Origin: Paludibacteraceae bacterium
Lineage (GTDB): Bacteria; Bacteroidota; Bacteroidia; Bacteroidales; Paludibacteraceae
Assembly: GCA_017471175.1 (NCBI GenBank)
Contig: JAFUVS010000014.1
Span: 166,408 to 230,407 of the forward strand
Direction of reading: 5' to 3'
DNA: 64,000 nt
Positions 1-8,085 of this stretch are shown here, piece after piece (position 1 is the stretch's first letter; each line of letters starts with the position of its first letter). Below the pieces are notes generated by a model. The model was not told the DNA's origin, searched no databases, and saw nothing but the letters and a program-made list of their open reading frames with translations. The translations under genes were made by a program, and so were the position numbers.

Positions 1-324
1 CCGGAACGCATTGAAGCGGTGCGCACGATGATTCGCCAAGAGATGCAGACTTCGCAGCCGTCAATGCGCTCGAAGAGTATGGTATATGAGATGTGGAAAC
101 AGATGGGCTACAAGAACGACCCGATACGCGTGAACGAGAAAGCAATCAATGACCTGACATTCGAGCAGATAGAGACCTACTACAAGGAGCATATTCAGGG
201 CAAGCCGATGGCTATTATGATAGTAGGCGACCCGAAGCAGATTGACAAGAAAGCGTTGGGCAAGATAGCCAAGGTGAAGACCGTGTCCGTCAATACGTTG
301 TTTGCTCCACTGGATTTAGACTAA
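1..324 (+). CDS. M16-family (insulinase-like) peptidase, C-terminal end
   Basis: The window opens inside this gene; the frame is open from base 1 and the stop is at 322-324. The visible 107 residues look like the C-terminal inactive-half segment of Bacteroidetes M16 zinc peptidases, including a YYKEHIQGKPMAIMIVGD stretch of the kind that precedes the last strand of these proteins. The zinc-binding HxxEH domain would lie upstream, outside the window. Era starts 7 bp after the stop, so the two are probably co-transcribed. The family call rests on recognition of the C-terminal pattern only. Confidence 0.7.
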   Translation, partial: PERIEAVRTMIRQEMQTSQPSMRSKSMVYEMWKQMGYKNDPIRVNEKAINDLTFEQIETYYKEHIQGKPMAIMIVGDPKQIDKKALGKIAKVKTVSVNTLFAPLDLD

Positions 325-331
325 ATCAGCT

Positions 332-1243
332 ATGAAAGAAGCACAAGGTGTGCATCGTTCGGGTTTTGTCAATATAGTGGGCAATCCGAATGTGGGCAAA
401 TCGACGCTGATGAACGCGTTGGTAGGTGAGCGTTTGAGCATCATTACACAGAAGGCTCAAACGACTCGCCACCGCATAATGGGCATCGTCAACGGAGATG
501 ATTTTCAGATAGTTTATTCCGATACGCCCGGGGTGCTGAAACCTTCTTACAAACTTCAGGAGCAGATGTTGGAGTTCTCGCGTTCGGCGTTGGTGGATGC
601 GGACGTGTTGCTGTATGTAACAGACGTGCAAGATACTGCCGACCGCAATGCCGATTTTCTCGAAAAAGTGAAACGCATATCGCAGGGCGGGACGAAAGTT
701 TTTCTGATAATCAACAAGATTGACCTCACCACACAGGAGACATTAGAGGGTTTGGTGGCTTTTTGGCAGAAGACGCTGCCGGAAGCGATGGTGTTCCCTT
801 TGTCCGCCAAGGAGCGTTTCGGCGTAACGCAACTCTTTGATGCCATCAAGAACGCATTGCCTGTAGGACCGCCTTTCTTCGCCAAAGACCAACTGACCGA
901 CAAACCGGCGCGTTTCTTTGTGGATGAGATTATCCGCGAGAAGATTCTGCTGAATTACGACAAGGAGATTCCGTACAGCGTAGAGGTGGAGGTAGAGCAG
1001 TTCAAAGAGGAGGAGCGGCTGATACGTATAATGGCGGTGATTTATGTGGAGCGCGAGAGCCAAAAAGGCATTATTATCGGCAGACAGGGACAGGCACTCA
1101 AGCGTGTGGGGGCGCAGGCGCGAAAGGACATAGAGGCGTTCTTCGGCAAGCAGGTTTATTTGGAATTGTTCGTGAAGGTGGACAAGGACTGGCGCAGCAG
1201 TCAGTCGCGTCTGCGGCACTACGGCTATGACCTCAACGGGTGA
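332..1243 (+). CDS. era: GTPase Era
   Basis: Ribosome-associated GTPase that binds the 3' end of 16S rRNA and acts in 30S maturation. The 303-residue length is normal for the family. The G1 P-loop GNPNVGKST is at residues 17-25, the effector region contains QTTRHR, G3 DTPG is at 64-67 and G4 NKID at 128-131. The C-terminal KH domain carries GIIIGRQGQALKRVG, the RNA-binding GxxG type loop. The ATG at 332 follows the M16 stop by 7 bp. A convincing, intact housekeeping gene. Confidence 0.97.
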   Translation: MKEAQGVHRSGFVNIVGNPNVGKSTLMNALVGERLSIITQKAQTTRHRIMGIVNGDDFQIVYSDTPGVLKPSYKLQEQMLEFSRSALVDADVLLYVTDVQDTADRNADFLEKVKRISQGGTKVFLIINKIDLTTQETLEGLVAFWQKTLPEAMVFPLSAKERFGVTQLFDAIKNALPVGPPFFAKDQLTDKPARFFVDEIIREKILLNYDKEIPYSVEVEVEQFKEEERLIRIMAVIYVERESQKGIIIGRQGQALKRVGAQARKDIEAFFGKQVYLELFVKVDKDWRSSQSRLRHYGYDLNG

Positions 1244-1278
1244 TGCGATAAAGGTTTGATAGTGATACGGATTTCCGT

Positions 1279-1295
1279 TTGGCACGGGATTTGCA
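1279..1295 (+). promoter_or_regulatory. Sigma-54 type (-24/-12) promoter upstream of htrA
   Basis: TTGGCACGGGATTTGCA matches the RpoN consensus YTGGCACGNNNNTTGCW at every position: the -24 GG is at 1281-1282 and the -12 GC at 1293-1294, with correct spacing. The start of transcription would be near 1306, which makes the ATG at 1329 the htrA start. No vegetative TAnnTTTG element is visible in the 85-bp gap. The match is seen in the sequence; its use by RpoN is inferred. Confidence 0.7.
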
Positions 1296-1328
1296 CCATA
1301 CCGAATGATAATCAAACGGAGTATTACT

Positions 1329-2504
1329 ATGAAACGTTTTTTTCGATTTTTGTTTTTGTTAGCAGTATGTGCAGCCGTCGGTGGCGGCAGTGCATACTAC
1401 GTGGTAGGGAAGATGCAAGCCGAACAGGCAACGGCATCTTCTCCTATGATTTTTAATACGGCATCGGCTTCACAGGGTACAGCCTACCGTTCTTCTTCTG
1501 CATCATTTGTGCCGGATGCGGATTTCACGACCATTGCAGAAGCCTCCGTGAATGCAGTGGTACACGTTAAGACGCTGTACACCACGCAGATGCGGACGTA
1601 TGCCGACCCGCTGTTCGAGTTCTTTTTCGGTCCTGCCATACCCCAATCACGGCAGCAGGCGCAGATGGCATCGGGTTCAGGTGTGATTATTTCGCCGGAC
1701 GGGTATATCGTCACGAATAATCACGTGATAGACAGGGCGCAGCGCATCCTGGTCGTGCTGAACGACAAGCGCGAATACGAAGCGCAGTTGGTGGGAACGG
1801 ATCCGAATACGGATATTGCGTTGCTCAAGGTGGAGGCGGAAAATCTGCCCACCATCGACTTTGGCAACTCGGACGATTTGAAGATAGGGGAATGGGTGTT
1901 GGCGATAGGCAATCCGTTCAACTTGAATTCGACGGTAACGGCGGGTATTGTATCGGCTAAGGCGCGCGACATCAACATCATCAATTCGGATATGCGCATT
2001 GAGTCGTTTATCCAGACGGATGCTGCGGTCAATCCGGGTAATTCGGGCGGCGCATTGGTCAATACGCGCGGCGAGTTGGTGGGTATCAATACGGCTATTG
2101 CTTCGCAGACGGGTTCGTATGCCGGTTATGCGTTTGCCGTTCCGAGTGCGATTGTGCAAAAGGTGGTGGCGGATATTCGCCAATACGGGCATGTTCAGCG
2201 GGCTATGTTAGGTGTGCAGACAATGGATATAACACCCGACCTTCAGCAACAAGCAGGCTTGACTACGCTTCAAGGTGCTTACGTGGCAAATGTGGTGAAA
2301 GGTTCGGCTGCGCAGAAAGCGGGTTTGCGTCAAGGAGATGTAGTCGTGGAGATAGACGGCACCAAGATACAGTCAGCGAACGACTTACGCGTGGCTATCG
2401 GCAAGACGCGTCCGGGCGACAAGATTGCGGTAGTGGTATTGCGTGGTGGCGAAAGAATGACGCTGCAGGTAGAGTTGGTGGCTACGCCACGCTATGTTTC
2501 ATAG
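1329..2504 (+). CDS. HtrA/DegQ-type periplasmic serine protease with one PDZ domain
   Basis: Envelope quality-control protease/chaperone of family S1C. With the ATG at 1329 the protein is 391 residues, beginning with an N-terminal hydrophobic segment (about 5-27) that is a signal peptide or anchor. The catalytic triad is visible: His132 in TNNHVI, Asp162 in TDIALLKV and Ser239 in PGNSGGAL. A single PDZ domain fills about 285-385 and the protein ends there, whereas DegP/DegQ proteins usually carry two. An in-frame ATG at 1305 lies at or before the predicted start of transcription and was rejected. The 3' end overlaps the convergent rpe by 23 bp. Confidence 0.93.
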   Translation: MKRFFRFLFLLAVCAAVGGGSAYYVVGKMQAEQATASSPMIFNTASASQGTAYRSSSASFVPDADFTTIAEASVNAVVHVKTLYTTQMRTYADPLFEFFFGPAIPQSRQQAQMASGSGVIISPDGYIVTNNHVIDRAQRILVVLNDKREYEAQLVGTDPNTDIALLKVEAENLPTIDFGNSDDLKIGEWVLAIGNPFNLNSTVTAGIVSAKARDINIINSDMRIESFIQTDAAVNPGNSGGALVNTRGELVGINTAIASQTGSYAGYAFAVPSAIVQKVVADIRQYGHVQRAMLGVQTMDITPDLQQQAGLTTLQGAYVANVVKGSAAQKAGLRQGDVVVEIDGTKIQSANDLRVAIGKTRPGDKIAVVVLRGGERMTLQVELVATPRYVS

Positions 2505-3135
2505 CGGCAACAGCAGCAGCCGGGTCGTCGGAATGGAAGACGGCACTGCCTGCTACGAGTATATCAGCACCGGCGGCAAATATGTCGCCGGCGTTTTTTT
2601 GGTTGACGCCGCCGTCCACCTCAATGAGGGTAGAGAGATTGCGGCGGGTGATTTCGGAGCGGACATAACGAATTTTATCGAGCGTTTCGGGGATGAATTT
2701 CTGTCCGCCGAATCCTGCAAAGACAGACATCAGCAGCACCATATCCACTTGGTCAAGATAAGGGTCAAGGCGGTGAACATCAATGTCGGGATTGATAGTG
2801 AGGCAGGTTCGGACGTTCTTATTGCGTATGAGCGAGAGGATGGGCATCGGGTCTTCTACCGCCTCCAGATGGAAGCCTACGCTATAAGCACCGGCATCGC
2901 AGAAACGCTCCACGTACTTCTCGGGGTGAACGATCATCAAATGAACATCAAGCGGTTTTTCGGCGTACTTGCAGAGGGTCTCCATAATGGGGAATCCGAA
3001 CGATATATTGGGAACAAAGGTACCGTCCATTACGTCCACGTGGAAGAGGTCGGCTTCGCTGAGGTTGATACGTTCGATTTCTTGTCGGAGTTCGCCGAAA
3101 TCGGCACTAAGGATAGAAGGTGCAATAGCGCGCAT
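2482..3135 (-). CDS. rpe: Ribulose-phosphate 3-epimerase
   Basis: Interconverts D-ribulose 5-phosphate and D-xylulose 5-phosphate in the pentose phosphate pathway. The 217-residue TIM barrel has the family's hallmarks: N-terminal APSILSADFG, HVDVMDGTFVPN with the metal-binding His/Asp, VHLMI, the MSVFAGFGGQKFI loop and EVDGGVN near the end. It is the last gene of a minus-strand run, 50 bp after ctpA. Its 3' end overlaps the 3' end of htrA by 23 bp on the opposite strand. Confidence 0.96.
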   Translation of the reverse strand: MRAIAPSILSADFGELRQEIERINLSEADLFHVDVMDGTFVPNISFGFPIMETLCKYAEKPLDVHLMIVHPEKYVERFCDAGAYSVGFHLEAVEDPMPILSLIRNKNVRTCLTINPDIDVHRLDPYLDQVDMVLLMSVFAGFGGQKFIPETLDKIRYVRSEITRRNLSTLIEVDGGVNQKNAGDIFAAGADILVAGSAVFHSDDPAAAVAAMKHSVA

Positions 3136-3185
3136 AGTAAGAGATTACAATTTAACAGGTTGGTTTGTGAGGATTATCCGTATAA

Positions 3186-4808
3186 TTATTTTCCTTCTGT
3201 GAGGTAGCGTACGGCGCGTTTGGTAATTTCGTCATCTCGTTCGAAGAGCGGGAAGAAGCCTTCGTCACCGAGCATATTACGCACGATATAGGCATTGACG
3301 AGTCGCTGAATCAGCGGACGGGATATATTGATGTCCTTTTCAACGGGTTCGACCCCTTTCTTTTTGCAGAAAGCGATGAACTCGGGCAGCCAATCGGCTT
3401 TGATGAGGTGTTGCTCAAGGGACTGCCACGTCTTGTATTTGGTAAGTTCCTTGCGGTGTTGATCTACGTAGTGGTAAGCGAACTGATAGGTATAGGCGCG
3501 GTTAGCCACTTGGTTGAAATACTTGGTATAGAGGGTAGTATCGCGTCCGACAAAGATGTCGGGCATAATGCCTCCGCCGCCGTGGACGATACGTCCTTGT
3601 TTGGTATAGTACTTGGTAGTGTCGGTAAAGTGAATACTATCTTCCGAGAACAACTCGCCGTGGTTGAAGCGTTCAAGCAGTTCCATCTGGTAGTCTTCCT
3701 GATCGCCGCGTTGGTAGGGTTTTTGTATGCACCTGCCGGACGGGATGTAGTAGCGTGCTACGGTAAGGCGGAGTGCGCTGCCGTCGGAGAAGGGTATCTG
3801 CTGTTGTACCAATCCCTTGCCGAAGGAGCGGCGACCGATGATGGTGGCACGGTCGTTGTCTTGCATAGCACCCGCAAAGATTTCGCTTGCCGATGCCGAG
3901 AAATTGTCAATGAGGACGACTATTTTTTCTTTTTTGAATCGCCCCGAACCATTGGCGCGTGATTCCATACGCGGGTAGGCTCTGCCTTCGGAATAGACGA
4001 TAAGGTCTCCGTCTTGTAGGAACTCGTTCGCCATACTGATGGCTTCCTGCATAAAGCCGCCTGAGTTTTCTCGCAGGTCGATGATATAGGATTCTGCGCC
4101 TTGCGAACGGAGGTAGGACAGGGCAGAGAGGAACTCGGTGTAGGTCTTCTCACCGAATTTATTGACGCGCACGAAACCTATCTTCCGGTTGGAATGTTCA
4201 GGTTGGATAATGAACTTGGCATCCACGGAATAAGTAGGTATGTCTCCACGTGTGATGGTGAAATGAAGCGTCTCGTCGGTGCCGGAACGGCGGATACCGA
4301 GCTTGACTTGTGTTCCCTTTTCGCCTCGCAATGTGTGCATTACCTTTTCGTTGTTGATTTTTTTGCCGACAAAGACGGAGTCATCCACTTCCACTATTTT
4401 GTCGCCCGCTAACACGCCTATTCCTTCGCTCGGTCCGCCGGACACGACACTGACTATATTGACCGTATCGTTTTCGATATGGAACTGCACGCCGATGCCG
4501 GAGAAACTGGCGGCTAATTCGGAGTTGACCATTTCGAGGTCTTCCTTAGGAATATAAGCGGAGTGCGGGTCGAGTTTCTGCACCACTTCGGTCATCACTT
4601 CTTCTGTAAGCGAGTCAATGTCAATGGGTTCGACATAGCCTTTTTGCAGCAGAAGGAGGAGTTGGTCGAGTTTGTTGGGTTCGAGGAATACTTGTCCGTT
4701 GTTAATAATCATTTTTTGTGCTTGTGCGCGGTTGGAAACGGCGTTTCCGATGAAGAATCCGAGGACAAGCATTAGGACAACGATAGAGGAATAGATGTAC
4801 TTTTTCAT
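3186..4808 (-). CDS. Carboxy-terminal processing protease (S41, CtpA/Prc-like)
   Basis: Periplasmic or membrane-anchored S41 serine protease that trims or degrades envelope proteins. The 540 residues comprise an N-terminal hydrophobic anchor (about 5-24), a PDZ domain (about 95-180) and the S41 core. The catalytic serine lies in SASASE (304-309) and the catalytic lysine is Lys331 in RRSFGKGLVQ. A C-terminal extension of about 150 residues follows the core, as in many Bacteroidetes homologues. A sigma-54-like sequence lies 40 bp upstream of the start (4849-4865). Confidence 0.93.
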   Translation of the reverse strand: MKKYIYSSIVVLMLVLGFFIGNAVSNRAQAQKMIINNGQVFLEPNKLDQLLLLLQKGYVEPIDIDSLTEEVMTEVVQKLDPHSAYIPKEDLEMVNSELAASFSGIGVQFHIENDTVNIVSVVSGGPSEGIGVLAGDKIVEVDDSVFVGKKINNEKVMHTLRGEKGTQVKLGIRRSGTDETLHFTITRGDIPTYSVDAKFIIQPEHSNRKIGFVRVNKFGEKTYTEFLSALSYLRSQGAESYIIDLRENSGGFMQEAISMANEFLQDGDLIVYSEGRAYPRMESRANGSGRFKKEKIVVLIDNFSASASEIFAGAMQDNDRATIIGRRSFGKGLVQQQIPFSDGSALRLTVARYYIPSGRCIQKPYQRGDQEDYQMELLERFNHGELFSEDSIHFTDTTKYYTKQGRIVHGGGGIMPDIFVGRDTTLYTKYFNQVANRAYTYQFAYHYVDQHRKELTKYKTWQSLEQHLIKADWLPEFIAFCKKKGVEPVEKDINISRPLIQRLVNAYIVRNMLGDEGFFPLFERDDEITKRAVRYLTEGK

Positions 4809-4848
4809 TGGGTTACATACGAATTAAATCGGCTTACCTAACCATGGA

Positions 4849-4865
4849 TACAAAATGCGTGCCAA
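4849..4865 (-). promoter_or_regulatory. Candidate sigma-54-like promoter upstream of ctpA
   Basis: Read on the minus strand, TTGGCACGCATTTTGTA has a perfect -24 box (TTGGCACG) at the correct spacing from a -12 box TTGTA, which departs from the consensus TTGCA at the important C. It lies in the 65-bp gap between the dCMP deaminase stop and the ctpA start, with a predicted start of transcription near 4838. The weakened -12 element makes this only a candidate. Confidence 0.4.
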
Positions 4866-4873
4866 TCGGGCGT

Positions 4874-5299
4874 TTACTGCGGCGGCATATAGTCCACCTG
4901 TATGCCGGCTTTCTGAAGCAGTTCGACACCGTCCATCAGTCGGTATTTTTCGCCATAGACGACACGTTGGATGCCCGATTGGATGATGAGTTTAGCACAT
5001 TCCATACAGGGTGAGGCTGTTACGTAGAGTGTGGCACCGTTGCTGGAGTTGTTGGAGCGTGCCACCTTGGTAATCGCATTGGCTTCGGCGTGGAGGACAT
5101 AAGGGAAACTGACGTTGTCGGGGTCTTCGCAGTTGTTCTCAAACCCGGAGGGTGTGCCGTTGTAGCCGTCGGAGATGATCATATTGTCGCTCACAAGCAG
5201 TGCACCTACTTGTCGTCTTTTGCAGTAGGAGTTTTCCGACCATGTGCGTGCCATCTTCATATAGAGGTGGTCGCGTTGGAGTTGTTTTTCAGGGGACAT
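4874..5299 (-). CDS. dCMP deaminase family protein
   Basis: Zinc-dependent deaminase of the dCMP/ComEB type that probably makes dUMP from dCMP for thymidylate synthesis. The 141-residue protein has the zinc and proton-shuttle motif HAE at 70-72 and PCMEC with Cys98 and Cys101. The NNCEDPDNVSFPYVLHAE context is typical of dCMP rather than cytidine deaminases. The gene sits 29 bp downstream of mpl on the same strand. Confidence 0.92.
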   Translation of the reverse strand: MSPEKQLQRDHLYMKMARTWSENSYCKRRQVGALLVSDNMIISDGYNGTPSGFENNCEDPDNVSFPYVLHAEANAITKVARSNNSSNGATLYVTASPCMECAKLIIQSGIQRVVYGEKYRLMDGVELLQKAGIQVDYMPPQ

Positions 5300-5328
5300 A
5301 AGAAGTGAATGTGGGTTAGTGCGTGTTG

Positions 5329-6648
5329 TTACTGCGAGTTGGCGATGGTTTGCGCCAGCTCTTTGACGTTGATGCCGTCAAAGGTGCCGCTGGACATCAT
5401 CAACAGGGCGGTATTACGGTAGTCTTTGTGCAGGAGGTCATCGTGCAATTGTCGGCTGTCGGTATAAACGAACAGGTCGTCTCGTCCGAAGGCTTTTTTA
5501 ACATCCTCCACCGTAATGGGGGCGAGGTGCTTATGCTCGATGACGTGTTGGTTGAAATAGACGATGGCTTCATCGGCTTGGTTCATCGTATCCTTGTACT
5601 GCGGCAGGAAGTCGGCAGTAAGGGACGAGAACGTGTGCAGTTCCATACAGGCAATCAGACGGCGTTCGGGGTGGTGTTCGCGCACGGCATTGATAGTGGC
5701 TTGAAGTTTGGAAGGCGAGTGTGCGAAGTCCTTGTAGGCAACAAACGCATCGGTTTCCGCTATTTTTTCGAGTCGATTACCTGCTCCGGTAAAGGATGCG
5801 ATGGTGCGGTAGAAGGTGTCGGGGGCTATTCCTATCTGTTGGCAAGCGAGGCAGGCTGCTTGGAGGTTCTGCATATTATGCTTGCCGAAGACTTGCATCG
5901 GGACATCCCCTTGGTAACTGTCGTAAGGCAGGCATTGGATGCGCTCTTCGTTTTCTCGGGCGAGTTGAACCAACGTTCGGTCTTGTCCGAAATAGATGAG
6001 TGTTTGGTCGATGGTATGCGTGAACCGGCGGAATGTGTCCACGTAACTGTCCCAAGTGGGGAAGACGTTGATATGGTCCCAAGCGATGCCTGTGAGGATG
6101 GCAATATGGGGCTTGTACCAAAGGAATTTAGACCGGAGGTCAAGGGGAGAAGTCAGGTACTCATCGCCTTCGAAGACGGCATACTTGGCACTTTCAGAGA
6201 GATGCACCATACGCTCGAATCCCTGAATCTGTGCGCCGACCATATAGTCCGCCTCGATACCGAGTTGCTTCAACACGTACAGGATCATCGCTGTAGTAGT
6301 GGTCTTGCCGTGCGAGCCGGCGATGACGATGCGTGTTTTGTTTTTGGTCTGCTCGTAGAGATACTGCGGGAACGAGTAGATGGGTATGCCTAACTCTTTG
6401 GCACGCAGCAGTTCGGGGTTATCTTCGCGAGCATGCATACCGAGAATGACGGCATCCAGGTCGCTTGTGATACGTTCGGGATGCCACCCCATCTGTTCGG
6501 GCAGCAGACCCGCTTCGCGCAGGTGGGAAAGAGCAGGGTCGAATATCTCATAATCCGACCCTGTTACCTGATAGTTCTTTCGGGCGGCGAGTTCCATAGC
6601 CAGATTATGCATGGCCGCGCCTCCGATAGCAATAAAATGCACGCGCAT
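5329..6648 (-). CDS. mpl: UDP-N-acetylmuramate:L-alanyl-gamma-D-glutamyl-meso-diaminopimelate ligase-like Mur ligase
   Basis: ATP-dependent Mur ligase that reattaches recycled murein tripeptide to UDP-MurNAc, or performs a closely related step. The 439-residue protein has the MurC/Mpl N-terminal Rossmann start VHFIAIGGAAMHNLA, the ATP-binding GSHGKTTTT, a central domain with the EGDEY and WDHINVFP stretches, and a C-terminal domain with DFAHSPSKL. IGGAAMHNLA rather than IGGIGMSG points to Mpl rather than MurC. The gene lies between tig and the dCMP deaminase with gaps of 20 and 29 bp, consistent with an operon. Confidence 0.9.
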   Translation of the reverse strand: MRVHFIAIGGAAMHNLAMELAARKNYQVTGSDYEIFDPALSHLREAGLLPEQMGWHPERITSDLDAVILGMHAREDNPELLRAKELGIPIYSFPQYLYEQTKNKTRIVIAGSHGKTTTTAMILYVLKQLGIEADYMVGAQIQGFERMVHLSESAKYAVFEGDEYLTSPLDLRSKFLWYKPHIAILTGIAWDHINVFPTWDSYVDTFRRFTHTIDQTLIYFGQDRTLVQLARENEERIQCLPYDSYQGDVPMQVFGKHNMQNLQAACLACQQIGIAPDTFYRTIASFTGAGNRLEKIAETDAFVAYKDFAHSPSKLQATINAVREHHPERRLIACMELHTFSSLTADFLPQYKDTMNQADEAIVYFNQHVIEHKHLAPITVEDVKKAFGRDDLFVYTDSRQLHDDLLHKDYRNTALLMMSSGTFDGINVKELAQTIANSQ

Positions 6649-6668
6649 TCAGCAAATGTATTTACGAG

Positions 6669-8003
6669 TTATGCAAAGAGTTTATTGAAGTCTTCCTGTG
6701 AGACTTCTTTTTCCTCCACTTTCATAATTTTCTTTTCCGCCTCGAAGATTTTTTCTTCGGCTACGCGCTCCACGATGCCGCGCAGTTGGTCGTCTTTCTT
6801 GAGCATTTCTTGTGCGAAGTTGTCGAGGTATTGTTCTTCCACGTGCATCAGACCGTATTGCATAAACTGCATCTTCGCCACTTTCTTGGCGTATGCATCC
6901 ACGTCTTCTTTCTCGACCTTGATGTCAAGCTGTTTGAGCAGTTGGTCTTTAACGAGTTGCCACTTGAGTTCGGTGAGCATCTGCGGGAAGTTCTTATCCA
7001 GTTCTTCGTCTGTCATCTTTTCGTTGTTCACTTTCACCCAGCGGCGCAGGAAGTCTTCGGGCAGTTCGACCTTCTCTACTTTTTTCATCAGAGCCTCTTT
7101 GACATCGAGTCCGAACTTATAGTCGCTGTCCTGATCCATATTGCTTTGTATTTCTTCGCGCACGTGCTGGCGGAAGTCGGCTTCGTCTTTGATGTTGTTC
7201 TCACCATATATCTTCGCGAACAGTTCGCCGTCAATAGCAGCGGCTTGGTGACGGGAGATGGTGTCGATGGTGAAGGTGAAGTCCGTAGTGAGTTGTTTGA
7301 CGGCTTCTTTGTCGATACCGAGCAGGGATGCCACTTCGGTTTCGCTCTCAAAGGCTTTCATCGGGTTGAAGGTAACGGCATCGCCTTTTTTGCGTCCGAC
7401 GAATTGCTTCTTGACTTCTTCGTCCTTGATGTATCGGGGATAGATAACGGCGTTTTCTTTGGTGATACCGTCTTCTTTGTTTTCTTTGATCGAGCCGCGA
7501 AGGATGTCGTTGTCCTGTACTTCTTCTACGTCTTGGTAGGTACCGTAGCGGTCGGCGTAGTTATTGACCTGGTTGTTGACCATCTCGTCGGTGACTTTCA
7601 CGCGGTAGTAGGTAACCTTGTTCTTGGCGGTCATCTTGGTGTCCAACTCGGGCGCAAGAGCGATGTCGAAGACGAAGGTGAAGGTGGTGTCGAACTCCAG
7701 ATCCACTTTCTGATTCTGCTCTTCGTTGGGCAGAGGTTCGCCGAGAACTTGAAGTTTCTGCTCGTCGATATATTTCTGCAGAGCCGTACCCAACTCCTTG
7801 TTGATTACGTCGGCGAGGACGTTCTTGCCGTACATCTTACGGATGAGGGTCTTGGGTACGTTACCGGCGCGGAAACCGGGTATTTGTGCTTTTTGACGTA
7901 GTTGACGGATTTCTTTTTCTACCTGTTCTTGGTAGTCTTCAGGTTGCATCACAAGTGTGATTTGTGCTTGGAGGTTTTGCACCTCTGACATTGTAATTTG
8001 CAT
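6669..8003 (-). CDS. tig: Trigger factor
   Basis: Ribosome-bound chaperone for nascent chains. The 444-residue length is normal. The N-terminal ribosome-binding signature is present as PGFRAGNVP (about 42-50); a reduced PPIase-like region and the long charged helical C-terminal domain follow. Bacteroidetes trigger factors are generally divergent in the PPIase part, and this one is too. Methionine 1 is preferred over Met5 because it gives the usual N-terminal strand. The 82-bp gap to galK holds a hairpin and a palindrome at 8052-8081. Confidence 0.93.
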   Translation of the reverse strand: MQITMSEVQNLQAQITLVMQPEDYQEQVEKEIRQLRQKAQIPGFRAGNVPKTLIRKMYGKNVLADVINKELGTALQKYIDEQKLQVLGEPLPNEEQNQKVDLEFDTTFTFVFDIALAPELDTKMTAKNKVTYYRVKVTDEMVNNQVNNYADRYGTYQDVEEVQDNDILRGSIKENKEDGITKENAVIYPRYIKDEEVKKQFVGRKKGDAVTFNPMKAFESETEVASLLGIDKEAVKQLTTDFTFTIDTISRHQAAAIDGELFAKIYGENNIKDEADFRQHVREEIQSNMDQDSDYKFGLDVKEALMKKVEKVELPEDFLRRWVKVNNEKMTDEELDKNFPQMLTELKWQLVKDQLLKQLDIKVEKEDVDAYAKKVAKMQFMQYGLMHVEEQYLDNFAQEMLKKDDQLRGIVERVAEEKIFEAEKKIMKVEEKEVSQEDFNKLFA

Positions 8004-8051
8004 TGTTCTTATCTTCTTTTAAGTTATTATTCTTAATTAGGTATATGCGCC

Positions 8052-8081
8052 ATCGGTAATTTTTTATCGATAGTGCACTAT
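8052..8081. repeat. Hairpin plus 12-bp perfect palindrome between galK and tig
   Basis: ATCGGTAA (8052-8059) pairs with TTATCGAT (8064-8071) across a TTTT loop with one G-T wobble. The overlapping ATAGTGCACTAT (8070-8081) is a perfect 12-bp palindrome. Both lie just after the galK stop and 50-80 bp before tig. No U-tract follows on the minus strand, so this is not a classical terminator; an operator or processing site is possible. Confidence 0.35.
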
Positions 8082-8085
8082 AGGT

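Noticed and set aside
5323-6393. 356-residue open frame on the plus strand opposite mpl.
   Set aside because: It mirrors the codon bias of mpl, which has all Mur-ligase motifs. The antisense frame has no recognisable motif.
6786-7901. 371-residue open frame opposite trigger factor.
   Set aside because: Hydrophobic low-complexity translation that mirrors a Glu/Lys-rich real gene.
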